From Akanthomyces muscarius (taxonomy: Eukaryota; Ascomycota; Sordariomycetes; Hypocreales; Cordycipitaceae): DNA of 64,000 nt. Of the stretch, positions 24,164 through 36,063 are shown piece by piece. Both the position numbers and the translations under genes were made by a program. The notes beneath the pieces are model-generated. The model saw nothing but the letters and a program-made list of their open reading frames with translations, had not been told where the DNA came from and ran no database searches. Every line of letters begins with the position of its first letter. Position 1 is the stretch's first letter. Location: contig NC_079241.1 in NCBI RefSeq assembly GCF_028009165.1, forward strand, positions 5,580,001 through 5,644,000. Direction: 5' to 3'.

Positions 24164-27100
24164 CTATTTATTCATAATTTTTTTCTTCAAGAAATCACTG
24201 TTTTGGCTTTCTTGAACCATATCATGGAAGGCTCCATTGCGGCTAAAGAGGTGTGCTGGAGTCCCATCTTCGACCAAAGCACCATCTCTAATAACCAAAA
24301 TTCTGTCAAATGACACAATTGTCTCCAATCGATGTGCTACCACAAGTATTGTATTGCGAAATAGCGTCCGGATGACTTGCTGGATCATTGCGTCTGTCTC
24401 GCTATCCACAGCTGATGTCGCCTCGTCAAGAATGATAATTTTCGGGTCTCTGAGTATAATCCGTGCTAGACAAAGCAGTTGCTTCTGCCCTTGCGACATG
24501 TTTGCGCCGCCTACAGCAATCTGTGACTGGGCTGTACAGCGGCCAGGATTTGTGTCGCTCTCCTCCGCCAGAAGCCCAACATGCCGCAGTGCGTTATTAA
24601 TTTTGTCATCGGACAACTGCTCAAAGTAGTCCATGTTGGATCGTACGGTGCCGCCGAAAAGTGTTGGAGCTTGAGGAATAAAGCCGATTCTCGAACGTAG
24701 ATCTCTCACTTTGATGGTAGAAATGTCAATGTCATCGATGCTGACGCTCCCATTTTGAGTGTCAAGTAGCCGGAGTAGCGACAGCGTCAATGATGACTTG
24801 CCAGAGCCGGTGCGACCGATAATTCCAATCCTTTCGCCAGATCGAACGTGAAAAGATATCGACTTCAAGACTGGAGGAAGACTAGCAGCGTAGCGAACTT
24901 CTAGATCCCGCACGGCAATCTGACCCTCTGACGGCCAATCAGCGGCAACCTCGTTGCCGCTCTGATCCTCTATCTCGAGTTCCGTAAGCCGAACAACGGA
25001 TGATATGGCAGTCATACTTAATTCGAGGGCGCCAAATCTGCTGAACGCGACATTGATCATGTGGCTGAGTTCCATGGCAAATGTCAACGTGAAGCCGATG
25101 CGGGTCACATTGTTCGCAGACTCGGAACAGAGAAGGAAACTTCCCGTGATCATGGCAAACATGATACCCGCTAGGCTCATGTGTAGTGATAGCCAACGTT
25201 GGAAGAGATAAAAGTGTCGCTTCGCCGTTGACTCCGCGTCAATATAACGCTGCATGACTTCGACGCACATATCACTGGTGCCGAATGCTCTGATAGTGGC
25301 TATACCGGCAGATGTAGTCGCAATATGCTCGAGAATGTCGGCCATCGGCCCTCCGTCTGTGCGTTTCACCATAGCACCGGCTTTCTTGTAGCGTGACACA
25401 AGCTGTTTACACCAGCTCACCAGCAGAATTGTCGCTATACTCGTGTATCTGGAAGTGTACAAACTAGGCAAGTTAGCGTTGAATGCTGCATGAGAGTTAA
25501 CAAGGCTTGTTACCCGATACAAATTGCCGTAAGAATCTTCATGAAGCTGTCGGTAAATGACGCTAGACTGGCAAGGGCCGCCTCGTCAACAGATCGTGCA
25601 TCGATCGCGAAAGCTTTCAGAACTGCTCCGGAAGGTGTTGCGTCAAGCCATGTGAGTGGCATTCGGAGTGTTGTGAATGCCATTCGGCGGAACAACACTC
25701 TGGCCGCACGCAGCGTCGCAGCATCTGTGTGAAGTTTTGAGAGCGATGTTGTAATAATGACCAACACAACAGCACCAAGATAGAGAGCAATGCTGTGGAA
25801 AAACTCAGGATCTGCTTTAGCTGTGGAAAACCCGGATGGATGAGACATTGGTAGCCCATGCGACTTGATGCAGCCCAACAGGTACGATGTGAGCGCGTTC
25901 AATAACCGACTCGCAGTCGACCAGAATGCAAAGACGACTCCAAACCGAAGGCCACCAGCAGCGATGAAATAGCTCCTGTAAGGATGCAACAGGCTTTTTG
26001 AAGCTAATTTGATGTGAGCTGCGTTCCCAGTGGCAACCTTGGGGATCATATCGGTGCCGCTCGAGGAAGACAATCCTGCTTCCAGCCCTGAAGTGGGTAT
26101 ATTCTTCGTTTCTGTCTCCAAATACCGCATGCTTTCCGGTCTAGCTTCTGGCACCCCAGAGTATAAAGCCGTGTTGTTCTCCAAGTGAACAAGATATGTG
26201 GCATAAGGCAAGCACAGTGAGACATGGTGTGTCACTAAGATTCTCGTTCGACCTTTGCAGAGCTCACCGGCCAAAGCGCCCAGAATATCTTTCGACACAT
26301 GCGTGTCAAGAGCAGAAAATATATCGTCGAGAATCAATGTTCTGGAAGAAGAGTAGAGCGCTCGGGCAAAGCTGACACGTATGCGCTGGCCTCCGCTGAG
26401 CTTGACACCTCGCTGGCCGATACTCGTCTGGTCTCCCTCGGCAAGAGTCTTGAAATCGGAAAGCAGCGCGCACGCGGCCACCACCCGATGATATCTTCCC
26501 CGATCCAGCGGGCTACCAAATAGGATATTCTCTTGTATTGTTCCACTCTGCAACCAAGGCACTTGCGCCACGTATGCAATTGATTCGGAGCAGCCTGTGG
26601 GGGTAGGCGCTCTGATGTGACCTTGAAGAAGTTCAGCCTCGTCGAGAATGCCTGCGAGCAATAGAGATTTGCCCGCACCTGTCTTGCCAGACACGATGCT
26701 CAGTTCTCCAAATGGAAATTCCATATTCAGGTTCTGGAGTACAAATTTGTCGAGGGCCCTTTTTGTTTCACGGTCACCAACAATCTCACGGACATCTTCT
26801 GAAGGCCACGCAATCGTAGCGTGTTCAAAAATGATGTTTCCAGAAGGAGATGGCCGCACAAGCAATGGTCTTTCAGAGCATGCCAAATATTTGTCGATGC
26901 GACCGGAGGTGTCGGCGGAGTGGAAGTAGTCGTTCAACGCTGTGGGAAGGAAACTCAATGTGTCCTGGAGCTCATGCAGCACAGTAATCATTGGAAATAT
27001 GGTAGAAGTGGTAACATTTCCGCCAACGTATATATATGTGCAAAGCGCGGAAAGGAGCACCACGAACGGAGCAGCCGTATCCCAAATGCCACGAATGGTT

Positions 27101-28527
27101 ACGGCAGTCCGAATGCAGCTCAAATCGCAGAGTTCTTGCTGACGGACAGCCTCGATGTGGCTTTCCCATTGGGATTCCAGGGAAGAAAATTTGATCTCGC
27201 GAATTGAGGAAAAGGCTTCTCTCAAGACAGCCGTGGTGCGATCCTGAGACAACCGCACCTTTCTCCGAGCCGCGGTGGTCCGCTTGACGGTGGAACGATG
27301 GGCAGAAAAGCATGCCAAGGTCGCGATAACAGCAGCGATTGTACTTTGCCACCCAAGAAGCCGGTACAGGAACAAAGCAGCAAAAATGAATTTCAGCAGT
27401 CGGGACGCAATAATGTAAGCGATAGCCGCGTAAAATGAAAGCGCGTGTGAGTCGGCCGAGACAACATTGATGACGTCTGGGACTTGAGACGTTGACTTGG
27501 ACACAGCTGTCTGTTCTTTGGAGTCTTTTCTGTGCAATAGCTTATGGAAGATGGAGGCTATTAGTTGTGCTCTGACAGGGATGGCTATTTCTGACATCTG
27601 GGTCCAAGCTATGTGATGGCTGGCAACAGTTTCGGCAATAGCGGAAGCTCCCATACCGAGGAACCAGAGCCACACCTCACTAGGCCTATCTCCCGAGCTT
27701 TCGAGGCATTTTAGAAGATGTTCCATGCAGTAGGGTGATCCAAAGCTAAATGCAGCACGTATAAAGACGACAACGTACTGCTTGACGAAGAGGGGAAGGC
27801 GTTCGATAAGAATTCGACGCCAAACATACGGCTTGGACGACGGCACGGTAATGATAGATTGGTTTGATGCTCTCGTTTCATAGTTCAACAAGGGCATTGC
27901 GCTTAGCACATCTGACTTGCTCGCAATGTCTAGCGGGAGATGGCACCAGATCATCGAATATCGCACTAGTGCAGAGGAGCTGCCTTCGGCATCAACAGCG
28001 CGCTTTTCACCATTGAAAAGCTGAGGCCGACGTGGAACTAGAAGCTGAGACACGAGGAGAAGGAAGGCACAGACAAGTTGAAGCTGCACGAGTGAGTTGA
28101 CATCCCTAGCTTCTCCGCCCGGTAACTTGGCGAGCAGTGGAGATAGTATCAGTAGTGATGAGAGCATCACACCGCGTAGAGCTGAATGATATGCAGAAAT
28201 AGGGTCTTCCCGCACACAGAAGACAATGCAGTGAATCCATAGAATGGGCTGTGAGTATTCGTCAGTAAAGACGCAGCAGTCTTAAGCGATCCGCCCCGTA
28301 TCCGCTGTTAGACCTACCCAAAGCAACGGCCCAGCGAGATGCCTATTGACTTTCCAAGTAGAGTCCATCAGCTGTTCAAGAGCAGTGCGGCTGTACTCTC
28401 CGCCAATGGTTACGGCACCAAAGCCAATTGAAGAAAGCACGCCGACGGCAAGGCGGAGAAGCCGCATCTGCCTGTCGTATACCATTTGAGACTGCTTGGT
28501 GGCAGTTCCATCGCGGTCGGAGTACAT
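24164..28527 (-). CDS. ABCC-type (MRP-like) full ABC transporter 1
   Basis: Exons 28527-28318, 28248-25514 and 25448-24164 give 1409 residues from the conservative start; both introns are GT-AG. The order is an N-terminal membrane domain, TMD1, NBD1, TMD2, NBD2. NBD1 has Walker A GKTGAGKS, signature LSGGQRIRVSFARAL and Walker B LILDDIFSALD, with Asp where a catalytic Glu is normal. NBD2 has GRTGSGKS, MSQGQKQLLCLARI and IIILDEATSAVD, so it is probably the hydrolysing site. This asymmetry is typical of ABCC proteins, which export conjugates, drugs and secondary metabolites at the plasma or vacuolar membrane. The true start may be upstream. The frame remains open to about 28800 and encodes ALKHIFRLFALLRHPYFVL, similar to the loop after TM1 of relatives, but no ATG is in frame. 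A small 5' exon starting at 28932 (frame MLKGAVGPRY) is possible. Confidence 0.88.
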
Positions 28528-29336
28528 GGTCCTTGTTGTGGGCAGAATATGGCAGTTGGTCAATACAAAGTATGGATGCCGTAGTAGTGCAAAAAGGCGG
28601 AAAATGTGCTTCAGGGCTGCGGATGGCAAGGGATTTGTACTGAGAGGCTGGATGCTGCTGCTCGTTGTTTTGCTGAAGAGCAAGCATGTACCAATATTGC
28701 GTTGGCCGTAGATACCAGCTGTACCAGCTGCGGGCGGCCTGGTCTGGTGACCTCTGCTGCATCGCCCGCCCAATTCCCCGTCGCAGTCGAACAAAGGGCG
28801 TACAACGGGGACTCACACGCTAAAAACGAGGCTGCGGCTCTGAGGTACTGACCAACACTTTACCAGCGTCCAGAATCGGCGGGCAGAATGAGTAGCGCAG
28901 ATAGCGAGGGCCGACGGCGCCTTTCAGCATGCGTTCTGCGCCCTTTCCATTTTAACAAGTCAATCAAGAGGAGCGCCACAAAAACAATAATCATTGCCTA
29001 AAAAGTAAGAATGCGGCGCTGCGAGGAAAAAAAATCGAGCATTCCGTGGCGAACTGTACTAAAGCTGAAATGCCAATGAAAGAGCACCAAAAATTGTACG
29101 CCCCGGCTTACGCCTGATAATAGCTAGCTTACCATTTCAAAACCGATAGTGCATATTTCAAGAGCACTACATGGTTCAAATTTAGTTGCAACTGATTTTT
29201 ATTGAAAAACTTGACAAAATGTGAAATATATAACGTGGTAGAGTATGTACTGCAGTTGGCATCCCCGCACTCTGTCATGCCAAGCGCAAAGCATAATGCG
29301 GCCTGTACGCGCCTGCGAGAAAGTTGATCAAGCATC
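28528..29336. other. Intergenic, possible missing 5' exon of the ABC transporter
   Basis: Contains the open frame upstream of the ABC transporter start used here (to about 28800) and a candidate first exon near 28860-28932. The remainder, 28940-29336, shows no gene and is the 3' space of the S53 peptidase gene. Confidence 0.4.
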
Positions 29337-31164
29337 TTAGACAGTCTTCTGGAGCTTGCCCAGGTTGGGAGAGCCCAGACCGGTGACGGGGTCCCAGCCC
29401 TTGGAGGCCGAGAAGCCGTTGGTTTGGCAGCCAGGGTTGCTACCAGAGGTAATGTCGTTGAGGCCGGAGCCAGCCTTGCTGTACAGCCAGGGGTTGAGGA
29501 AACCCAGAGGAGCCTTGCCCTGAGACATGCGGTAATCGTTGAGCAGAGCAATGACGGCAGCAAATGTGGGAGAGGCAGCGCTGGTACCGCTGACATATTG
29601 GTTGTAGCCCGCGATGACAGTCTGGAAGTTCTCGGCCTGAGCGGCAACATCGGGAATACCACGTCCCTTGGGGTTGTACAGTCCAGAGTACTGGCTGCCA
29701 ATCTTGGAAAGGTAGCCAGAGGTGGCAGAGGACTGGTAGTCGGGGACGGGGTAGTACTCGGAGAAGCCACCGGAAGAGAGACCAGCGGCCGTCTCGGGAG
29801 TACCCTGAGTGCCGCCGACAGCGGTAACCCACGGGCAACTGGCGGGGACTAGTCATATGAGTAAGTAACCTGTCAGAGAAAAAAGTGTCAGTGTCAACTT
29901 ACAGGTGGGAAGGAACTTTCGCTTGCCAGATCCGTCATTGGCCTGGCAGTTGGTAGGCTGACCACCGGAAACACCACCGTCGCCAGAGCTGGCCATGAAG
30001 CTGACACCACGAGCGCCAAGCTTCATGAAGAGGTTGCAGACGTTGTCGGCGTAGTCCTTGGGGACAGTTTGCTCGTCATCACCGTAGGAAGAGGTGACAG
30101 TCTGGGGAAGGTCCGACTTGGCAAGCATATAATTGAGCCAGTCCAAGTAGGGCTCATTGGTGTTGTTGTTGGGGTTGCTGCCAGAGTCCGGCTTCCACGG
30201 GGGGCTACCGCCAGTCGAGTAGAAAACGTTGTTGATGCCAGCGCTCAGGCCAACAGTGTACCTTTTTCTGTTGTTAGAAGACGAATTTTTGTACTATGCG
30301 AAATATATTCACTTACTCAATATCGAGATCAGCTTCGGTGGTGCCGTAGCCGTTGTTGGTACCGCCGTTGACAAGCTCAATCGACAGATCACCGGCGTTG
30401 TTGATGTTGTTCTCCTGCAGGAAATCGCTCAGATCGTCCTGGCTGGCCACTTCGCCGAGGTAGCCGCAGACACCAAGAAGAGAGTTGCTTCTGGAGGGAG
30501 TGTAGTTGATGTTGTACAAGTTTCGCAGGCAGGCCGGGGTGACGGAGCCACCACTGCACCCGGCTCTCTTGGACTTGGGAGTCGTGGCGAACTTGCTGCC
30601 AGTCTTCTTGGAAGCAACGAGCTGACGGTTGATCATGCCCATGTCGCTGAACATGGTGGTGGGCTGGATCATGGTGACCTCGGAGTGCACGGTTTGGGGG
30701 AGACTGTACTCGGTCGTGCGGATGGTATACTTGTCCTCGGCAGCGTGGTGGTAGACCTTGTACTTAGTGCCAAGCATCTTTTCAGCCTGAGAGACCGTGA
30801 TGGTGATGGGCATTAGGCCGTTGGAAACTTCGCCAGCGTCGATGCCGTGGGAAGAAAGCCATGAGGCAACCGACTCCACAGTCTCTTTGGTAGGGGACGT
30901 CAAGGCATCGATTTCCGCCTTGGTCATGTGCTTGCCGTAGTCGGCGTGGTCAGGGGTGCTCATCTCCAAGAGGCGCTTCTGGAGCTGCTCCATGTTTTGC
31001 TCCTTGAGACCGATGTGCATGTTGATCTTTTGGTCGGCGGGAGCATCAGAGTGGACTTCCCAGCCCTGGGGGACCATGTGAAGCGACTGCTTCAGAGTCA
31101 TCTGAAGGTTGGCCGGCGAGGCAACCGCCAGAGCGGCAAGAAGAGGTAGAAGTGAAGCATACAT
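29337..31164 (-). CDS. Secreted tripeptidyl-peptidase, sedolisin family S53
   Basis: Three exons, 31164-30317, 30261-29903 and 29848-29337, give 572 residues; both introns are GT-AG. Residues 1-15 form a signal peptide (MYASLLPLLAALAVA). A pro-domain (about 20-195) has the typical VPQGWEV and HADYGKHM elements and ends near a basic KSKR site. In the peptidase domain, catalytic Glu277 and Asp281 lie in EADLD, split from the rest by the first intron. Oxyanion Asp377 is in SSGDGG and the nucleophile Ser492 is in SGTSAASP. A calcium-binding region at the C-terminus (LNDITSGSN to GWDPVTGLGSP) is intact. All key residues are present, so it should be an active, acid-optimum exo-peptidase releasing tripeptides from extracellular protein. 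A TATAAAA box lies 81 bp upstream of the ATG. Confidence 0.94.
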
Positions 31165-31244
31165 TGCCGCGGCTGAAGAAGATTATTGATGCGAGTGACA
31201 ATCCTGTGCAAATCTACAAGTCAAATTGAGGCGAGCCTGGGGTT

Positions 31245-31251
31245 TTATAGT
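31245..31251 (-). promoter_or_regulatory. TATA box of the S53 peptidase gene
   Basis: TATAAAA on the minus strand about 81 bp upstream of the ATG at 31164. Confidence 0.5.
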
Positions 31252-33556
31252 TAAGCTATCTCGTATCGGTTGTTATAATGAGCAAATTGACCCGCTTCTG
31301 TGTACTGCCGTGACAAGAGGCGGGTGATGCCGTCCGTATTTCGTGGCAGAGCTCGGCACAATCGGGTGCATAGCAGAAGTGGAGGGAGATCGCAGCCGAG
31401 CCAATATCACGGGCGCATCATGCATAGTACAGTCTTGTTCGAGAAGGTCAAAGAACGGCTACCGGCACGAATGGTCCAGTTTTTATTACCCCGCGCAAAT
31501 GCAACGCGCTCGATAGCGAGCTTGGCATCTGTAAAACCGATATAGATGAGCTCTTGCCTATTTGGATCAAAAGGTCCGGAATAATGGTGACAGTGTTGGG
31601 CGTCGCGACACTTGCCGGTTGGGCAGCTGGGTAATGATAGTTTTAAGCGAGGCCGGCTGACAAGCGGAAATTATAAATGGCAGAGTCGCGATATCAGAGT
31701 AGCGTGTACAAGTCAGTTGGAAAGTCGCAATTGTACATTGGACAGGAAGGTAGTATTGCGGTCGGCCTGCCGCCAACTTGGTGTGGCAACACAATCCACC
31801 CAAACCGGAGTCTCGAAATCTAGGTTAAATGATATTTCCACTAATTTTATCTATGGAACTTTTTTAACCCCGGGTAGACACTTGAGATCATGCGCTCGCC
31901 TGCCATTGGCTGGCAATGCAAAGGTACCATAATTCTAGGTGGTATTCTTTACTTGAATCATATCGAGCGCCTTCCTAAACTATCCAGGGTCGATGTCACT
32001 AGCTAATCTAGCTTTACAAAGTCCCGAGGCTGTTGCCAACATTTGCGAATGCCGGAGTTGAAGAAAGAATGCTGGCGAGCAACGCGATTAGCTTCAACGA
32101 GATGACCCTGGTTGTATCATGCGCCGCTACTGAGGATTTATTGGCCTGGTCCGGAAACGGGCTTTGCCGGCGAAACTTAATACAAAGGGCGTCGTAGACT
32201 TGTTTAGGTGTAACACTACGTATTCTCTGGAATGATCTGTGCCTAGACTACGAATCCTGCAAGTCCATAGGGCAGAGGCGGCACGATGAATGCGGGGTTT
32301 TGACCGCAACCTACCCCAGAAAGAAGATCAGATGTATGTATAAGTTAGTGCGGAGGCATGAAAGATGCGTAAGGCGAGGAGGGAGCGGGTAAAACCGATT
32401 GCATAGGGGAATGGCAAGGGAATGCCAAGCAGACGATAACATCCAGGCAGCTGCTGGTATAGTGTAAAAATATATTGACCGGAGATTCTTTTCACAGAAT
32501 AATTTGCTGTGATTGATTCAGGATTTGAGGCCGCGCGAGCCGGCGCAACAACGACAGCGCACAATGCCGCCCCTGCTAGCAGCTTGAGGGTTGTAGTCAG
32601 GAGGTCAACAGGTTGAAGTGCCGCGCCAGCTTCTTCTTTGGGCGAAGGGATCACCAGAGTTACTGATCAAGAGGAAACCCGTGACACATGTAGATGACAG
32701 GCATCTTGTCGTCTCTGTCGCTAATAGAAACCTTTTAGCGGCTGCCTCGATAAAGTCCGCCACGATCCCCAGCGCGCCAGTAAAGATAGCGACCAAGTGT
32801 GGCGTACCTACCAGGTACCTAGGTACCTAGGTACCAGTAGGTAAGTTGCTCTCCCAGTGTGGCTACGCTGGCGGCGATCATCTCAGTGATTCTCTGGGGC
32901 AGCACCGCCACCGCTAAAGTGTCTGTCGCCTTGACAGTGTCTGGCACTGTTCACACTTTTTGTCTTCCACCGTGGCAGAAAACGAGGCCTAGTTCTTTCA
33001 TGTGTGCCCAACATCACCAGTAAATTTCAACAGCGAGGCCTCTCACATACCAGTGATGCGCTCAATGGCACCCTCGGTATGGCGCGCCCATCTCAGCTCA
33101 GTTTGCGCCCCACAAAAGTAGCACCAAGCCACCGGCTTCCCTGCTTGGCTGCTCGGCTGGCTACCTTGGCCTGGGTAACTACCTTAGGCACCTAGGTAGT
33201 GACAGCGTCATGGTGGCTGGTTTTGTCTGTTGTCCAGGCCGCTCGATTTCTTCAATCTGATCATTACCCGCGTCAGAGAAGCTGAGGACGAGCTGTTATT
33301 TTCACAGACGACAGAATTGATGCATGTATATCTGTGTGAATTTATCTTGATACTCGAATAAATTTGCATTGCATCTCCGCTCAACTGCATCTCTATAGTC
33401 TACCAGACGCCGAAGATCCGTGCGGCTGGGACCAAAACTCCACTACAGCTCCCTGTGCAGCTGGCCCACAGCTCCCTCAACCACGTCATTCCACCTCGAC
33501 ACCAGAGAGCTTCTCGTCTCCCCCTCTTCTACTCTTTTTCATGTCCATGGCCCAAG
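31252..33556. other. Long intergenic region, no gene supported
   Basis: About 2.3 kb. A hydrophobic frame on the minus strand at 32328-32654 starts with a non-ATG codon and was not accepted. Palindromic TAGGTACC units are repeated at 32806-32836, and CACCTAGGTAG occurs at 33190-33200. Promoters of the S53 gene and of the anoctamin-like gene should lie at the ends. Confidence 0.45.
32806..32836. repeat. TAGGTACC palindromic tandem
   Basis: Three overlapping copies of the self-complementary unit TAGGTACC in tandem, flanked by further CTACC and GTAGG units. It is not inside a gene. Confidence 0.7.
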
Positions 33557-36063
33557 ATGGACAAATCATCGGATACAATGGCTTCTCCCAAGAACGACGG
33601 TAGTGTCGACGACAATAATGGGTACGCGATTCTCCTAGCTATTATCCGCCCGTCCAACGGCAGCTGCGCTAACTCGTCATGAACACCAGCGTCGACTATG
33701 TTGTCCACTACAAGATTCCTGCCAAAGGTACGGCCCCAGCGCAACCGAATGGGCTCCATCTAGAACAACAAGTTGTCTAATAGTCTTGCAGAAAAGGCCG
33801 AAGCCGAAGCGGGCTACGTCGAGCTCATCAGGGCTTTGACCACGGTCGGGCTCGCCAGCGAAGTTCGACGCGCCAGCAAAGACTCGCTCTACGTCTTTGT
33901 CAAAATAGCCTCGTCCGACTTGCTTCAGAAGCAGATCTACAGGGCCAGGCTACAGGACTGGCTGCACGGCGTCCGGTCCGCCAGCCCCAATCACGATGTC
34001 GCCAAGACGCTCGAGAGCGAACCCGTGACCGAGGCCGAGCGCCTGCGGCTCGTATATCTCATGATGATCAAGCCAGAGAACGAAGGAGGCGCTGGACTGA
34101 CGGAGAACGCGGGTAAATGGAAATATGTCGACGCCATTTTCCCACTTCAGAATCGCGCATTCAACAAGGAGTGGATCTCCAACTGGAGCGGCAAATGGCT
34201 CCTTGAGGAGTCAGAGATCCATGACATTCGCGAAAAGTTTGGTGAAAACATCACCATGTACTTTGTCTTCTTGCGATCATACCTACGCTTCCTCGTTGTT
34301 CCGTCTGCAATTGGCTTCAGCGCTTGGCTGTGTCTGGGCCAATTCTCAATGATCTATACTGTGGCTACCTGTCTCTGGTCTGTCATTTTCTTCGAGTATT
34401 GGAAGAAGAAAGAGCTCGATCTTGCTGTTCAATGGGGCGTTAGACGCGTCTCGGAAATTCAGCAGCCGCGCCCTCAGTTTCAGTGGGATTACGAACAGGA
34501 AGATCCCGTCACTGGCGAAGCTGTCCGAGTCTACCCACCCATGAAGCGACTCCAGACTCAGATTCTTCAAGTCCCGTTTGCTCTGGCATGCATCATTGCA
34601 CTCGGAAGTCTCTCCCTCACGGCTATTTCTCTCGAGATTTTCATCAATGAAGTCTACAATGGTCCTGGAAAGCAATACCTTGCCTTTGTTCCGACTGTGA
34701 TTCTCGTTGTCTGCACGCCAATCATGTCTACCGGCTTGATGGCTGCGGCCAAAGCACTGACGGATCGCGAAAACTATGCCACCGTTGATGCATACCGTGC
34801 AGCTCTGATTCAGAAGCAGTTTGTCCTCAATTTCATGACGTCTTACATGCCTCTGCTCTTCACCACCTTCGTCTACTTGCCATTTGGCCATGTTCTCATT
34901 CCTGCCCTCGATTTCTGGAGACGGACTGCGCAAACCATCACCTTTAGCAAAGCGCCGCTCGCTACGCGCGAGTTCCAGATCAACCCGCAACGTATCTCGG
35001 CCCAGATGTTCTACTTTACTGTCACGGCGCAAATTGTCAACTTTGCCACTGAGCTGGTAGTTCCGTATGTCAAGCAGAGGGCGCTTGCCAAGGCCAAGGA
35101 GATTCAAGCCAAACGAAGCGAGGAAAACGTCCATGATAACCCAGAAGAGACTGAGTTTATGAAACGCGTGCGCAGCGAATACGAAATGGACGTATATGAC
35201 GTGACGGAAGACTATCGCGAGATGGTGATGCAATTTGGTAAGCAGCAGTGAGTGACGTTGAATCAGGTGCTCATGACTAACGGCACCAAGGCTACCTGAA
35301 CCTTTTCTCTGTTGCTTGGCCACTGGCACCGTGCTGCTTTCTGGTCAACAACTGGGTCGAACTTCGCTCCGATGCTCTCAAGATTGCCATGAGCTGTCGC
35401 CGGCCCGTTCCATGGAGAGCTGATTCTATTGGTCCATGGCTGCAGACCCTCGGTGTCCTGTCGTGGCTCGGTAGTGTCACCAGCTCCGCAATTGTCTTTT
35501 TGTGCAGCAGAGACAGGGACGGCGAGCGTGGCGCCGCCTCCAACTTTACAGGATGGGGTCTGCTGCTTAGCATCTTGCTGGTTGAGCACTTTTACTTCTT
35601 GGCGCAGATCATTGTTCGTACCGTTTTGGACAAACTGGAGAGCCCCGGACTGCAGAAGGAGCGCAAAGAGAGATTCCAAATGAAGCGACGTATGCTTCAA
35701 GATCACCTTGGACAGGACGTGGCGGACAAGGCTGCGGCTCCTGGCATCGAAACGTCCGAGAAGATTACGCGAGCTTCTCTCGAGGAAGAGGCACGGCTTA
35801 CTTCCATTCGGGGCAGGAGTTCTCCAGCAGAGATGTGAGCCACATTCTGGTTTAGATGCCAAAGAAATATGACTAACGTTGATTCTAGCTTTTGGCAGCA
35901 CCAGCAAGGCATGCAGGAGACTATCGATGTCGGCCGTATGTTCATTACGCAAATGGTAAGTACATACATGCCGTCACAGACGGAGGTTGACGTGGACTGA
36001 CCGAGATAGGACACCAAAAATGGCAAGCAAGCCGGTGCCGCGCAGCCGAGTCCCAGAGCATAG
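33557..36063 (+). CDS. Anoctamin/TMEM16-family protein (Ist2-like)
   Basis: Six exons, 33557-33621, 33690-33727, 33792-35237, 35291-35834, 35889-35955 and 36010-36063, give 737 residues. All junctions are GT-AG and in frame. After a soluble N-terminal region (about 1-190) come hydrophobic helices typical of TMEM16 proteins, beginning near YLRFLVVPSAIGFSAWLCLG. The segment IRALTTVGL near the N-terminus and the block FNKEWISNWSGKWLLEESEI are typical for fungal members. Family members act as calcium-dependent lipid scramblases or channels, and yeast Ist2 tethers the ER to the plasma membrane. The C-terminus is Arg/Lys/Glu-rich coiled-coil followed by a short polar tail, much shorter than the Ist2 tail. 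Channel, scramblase or tether activity cannot be told from sequence. The start is the ATG giving a short acidic leader before the second exon. Confidence 0.87.

Noticed and set aside
32328..32796. Small hydrophobic proteins on the minus strand
   Set aside because: They start with non-ATG codons, have no splice support and no recognisable family.
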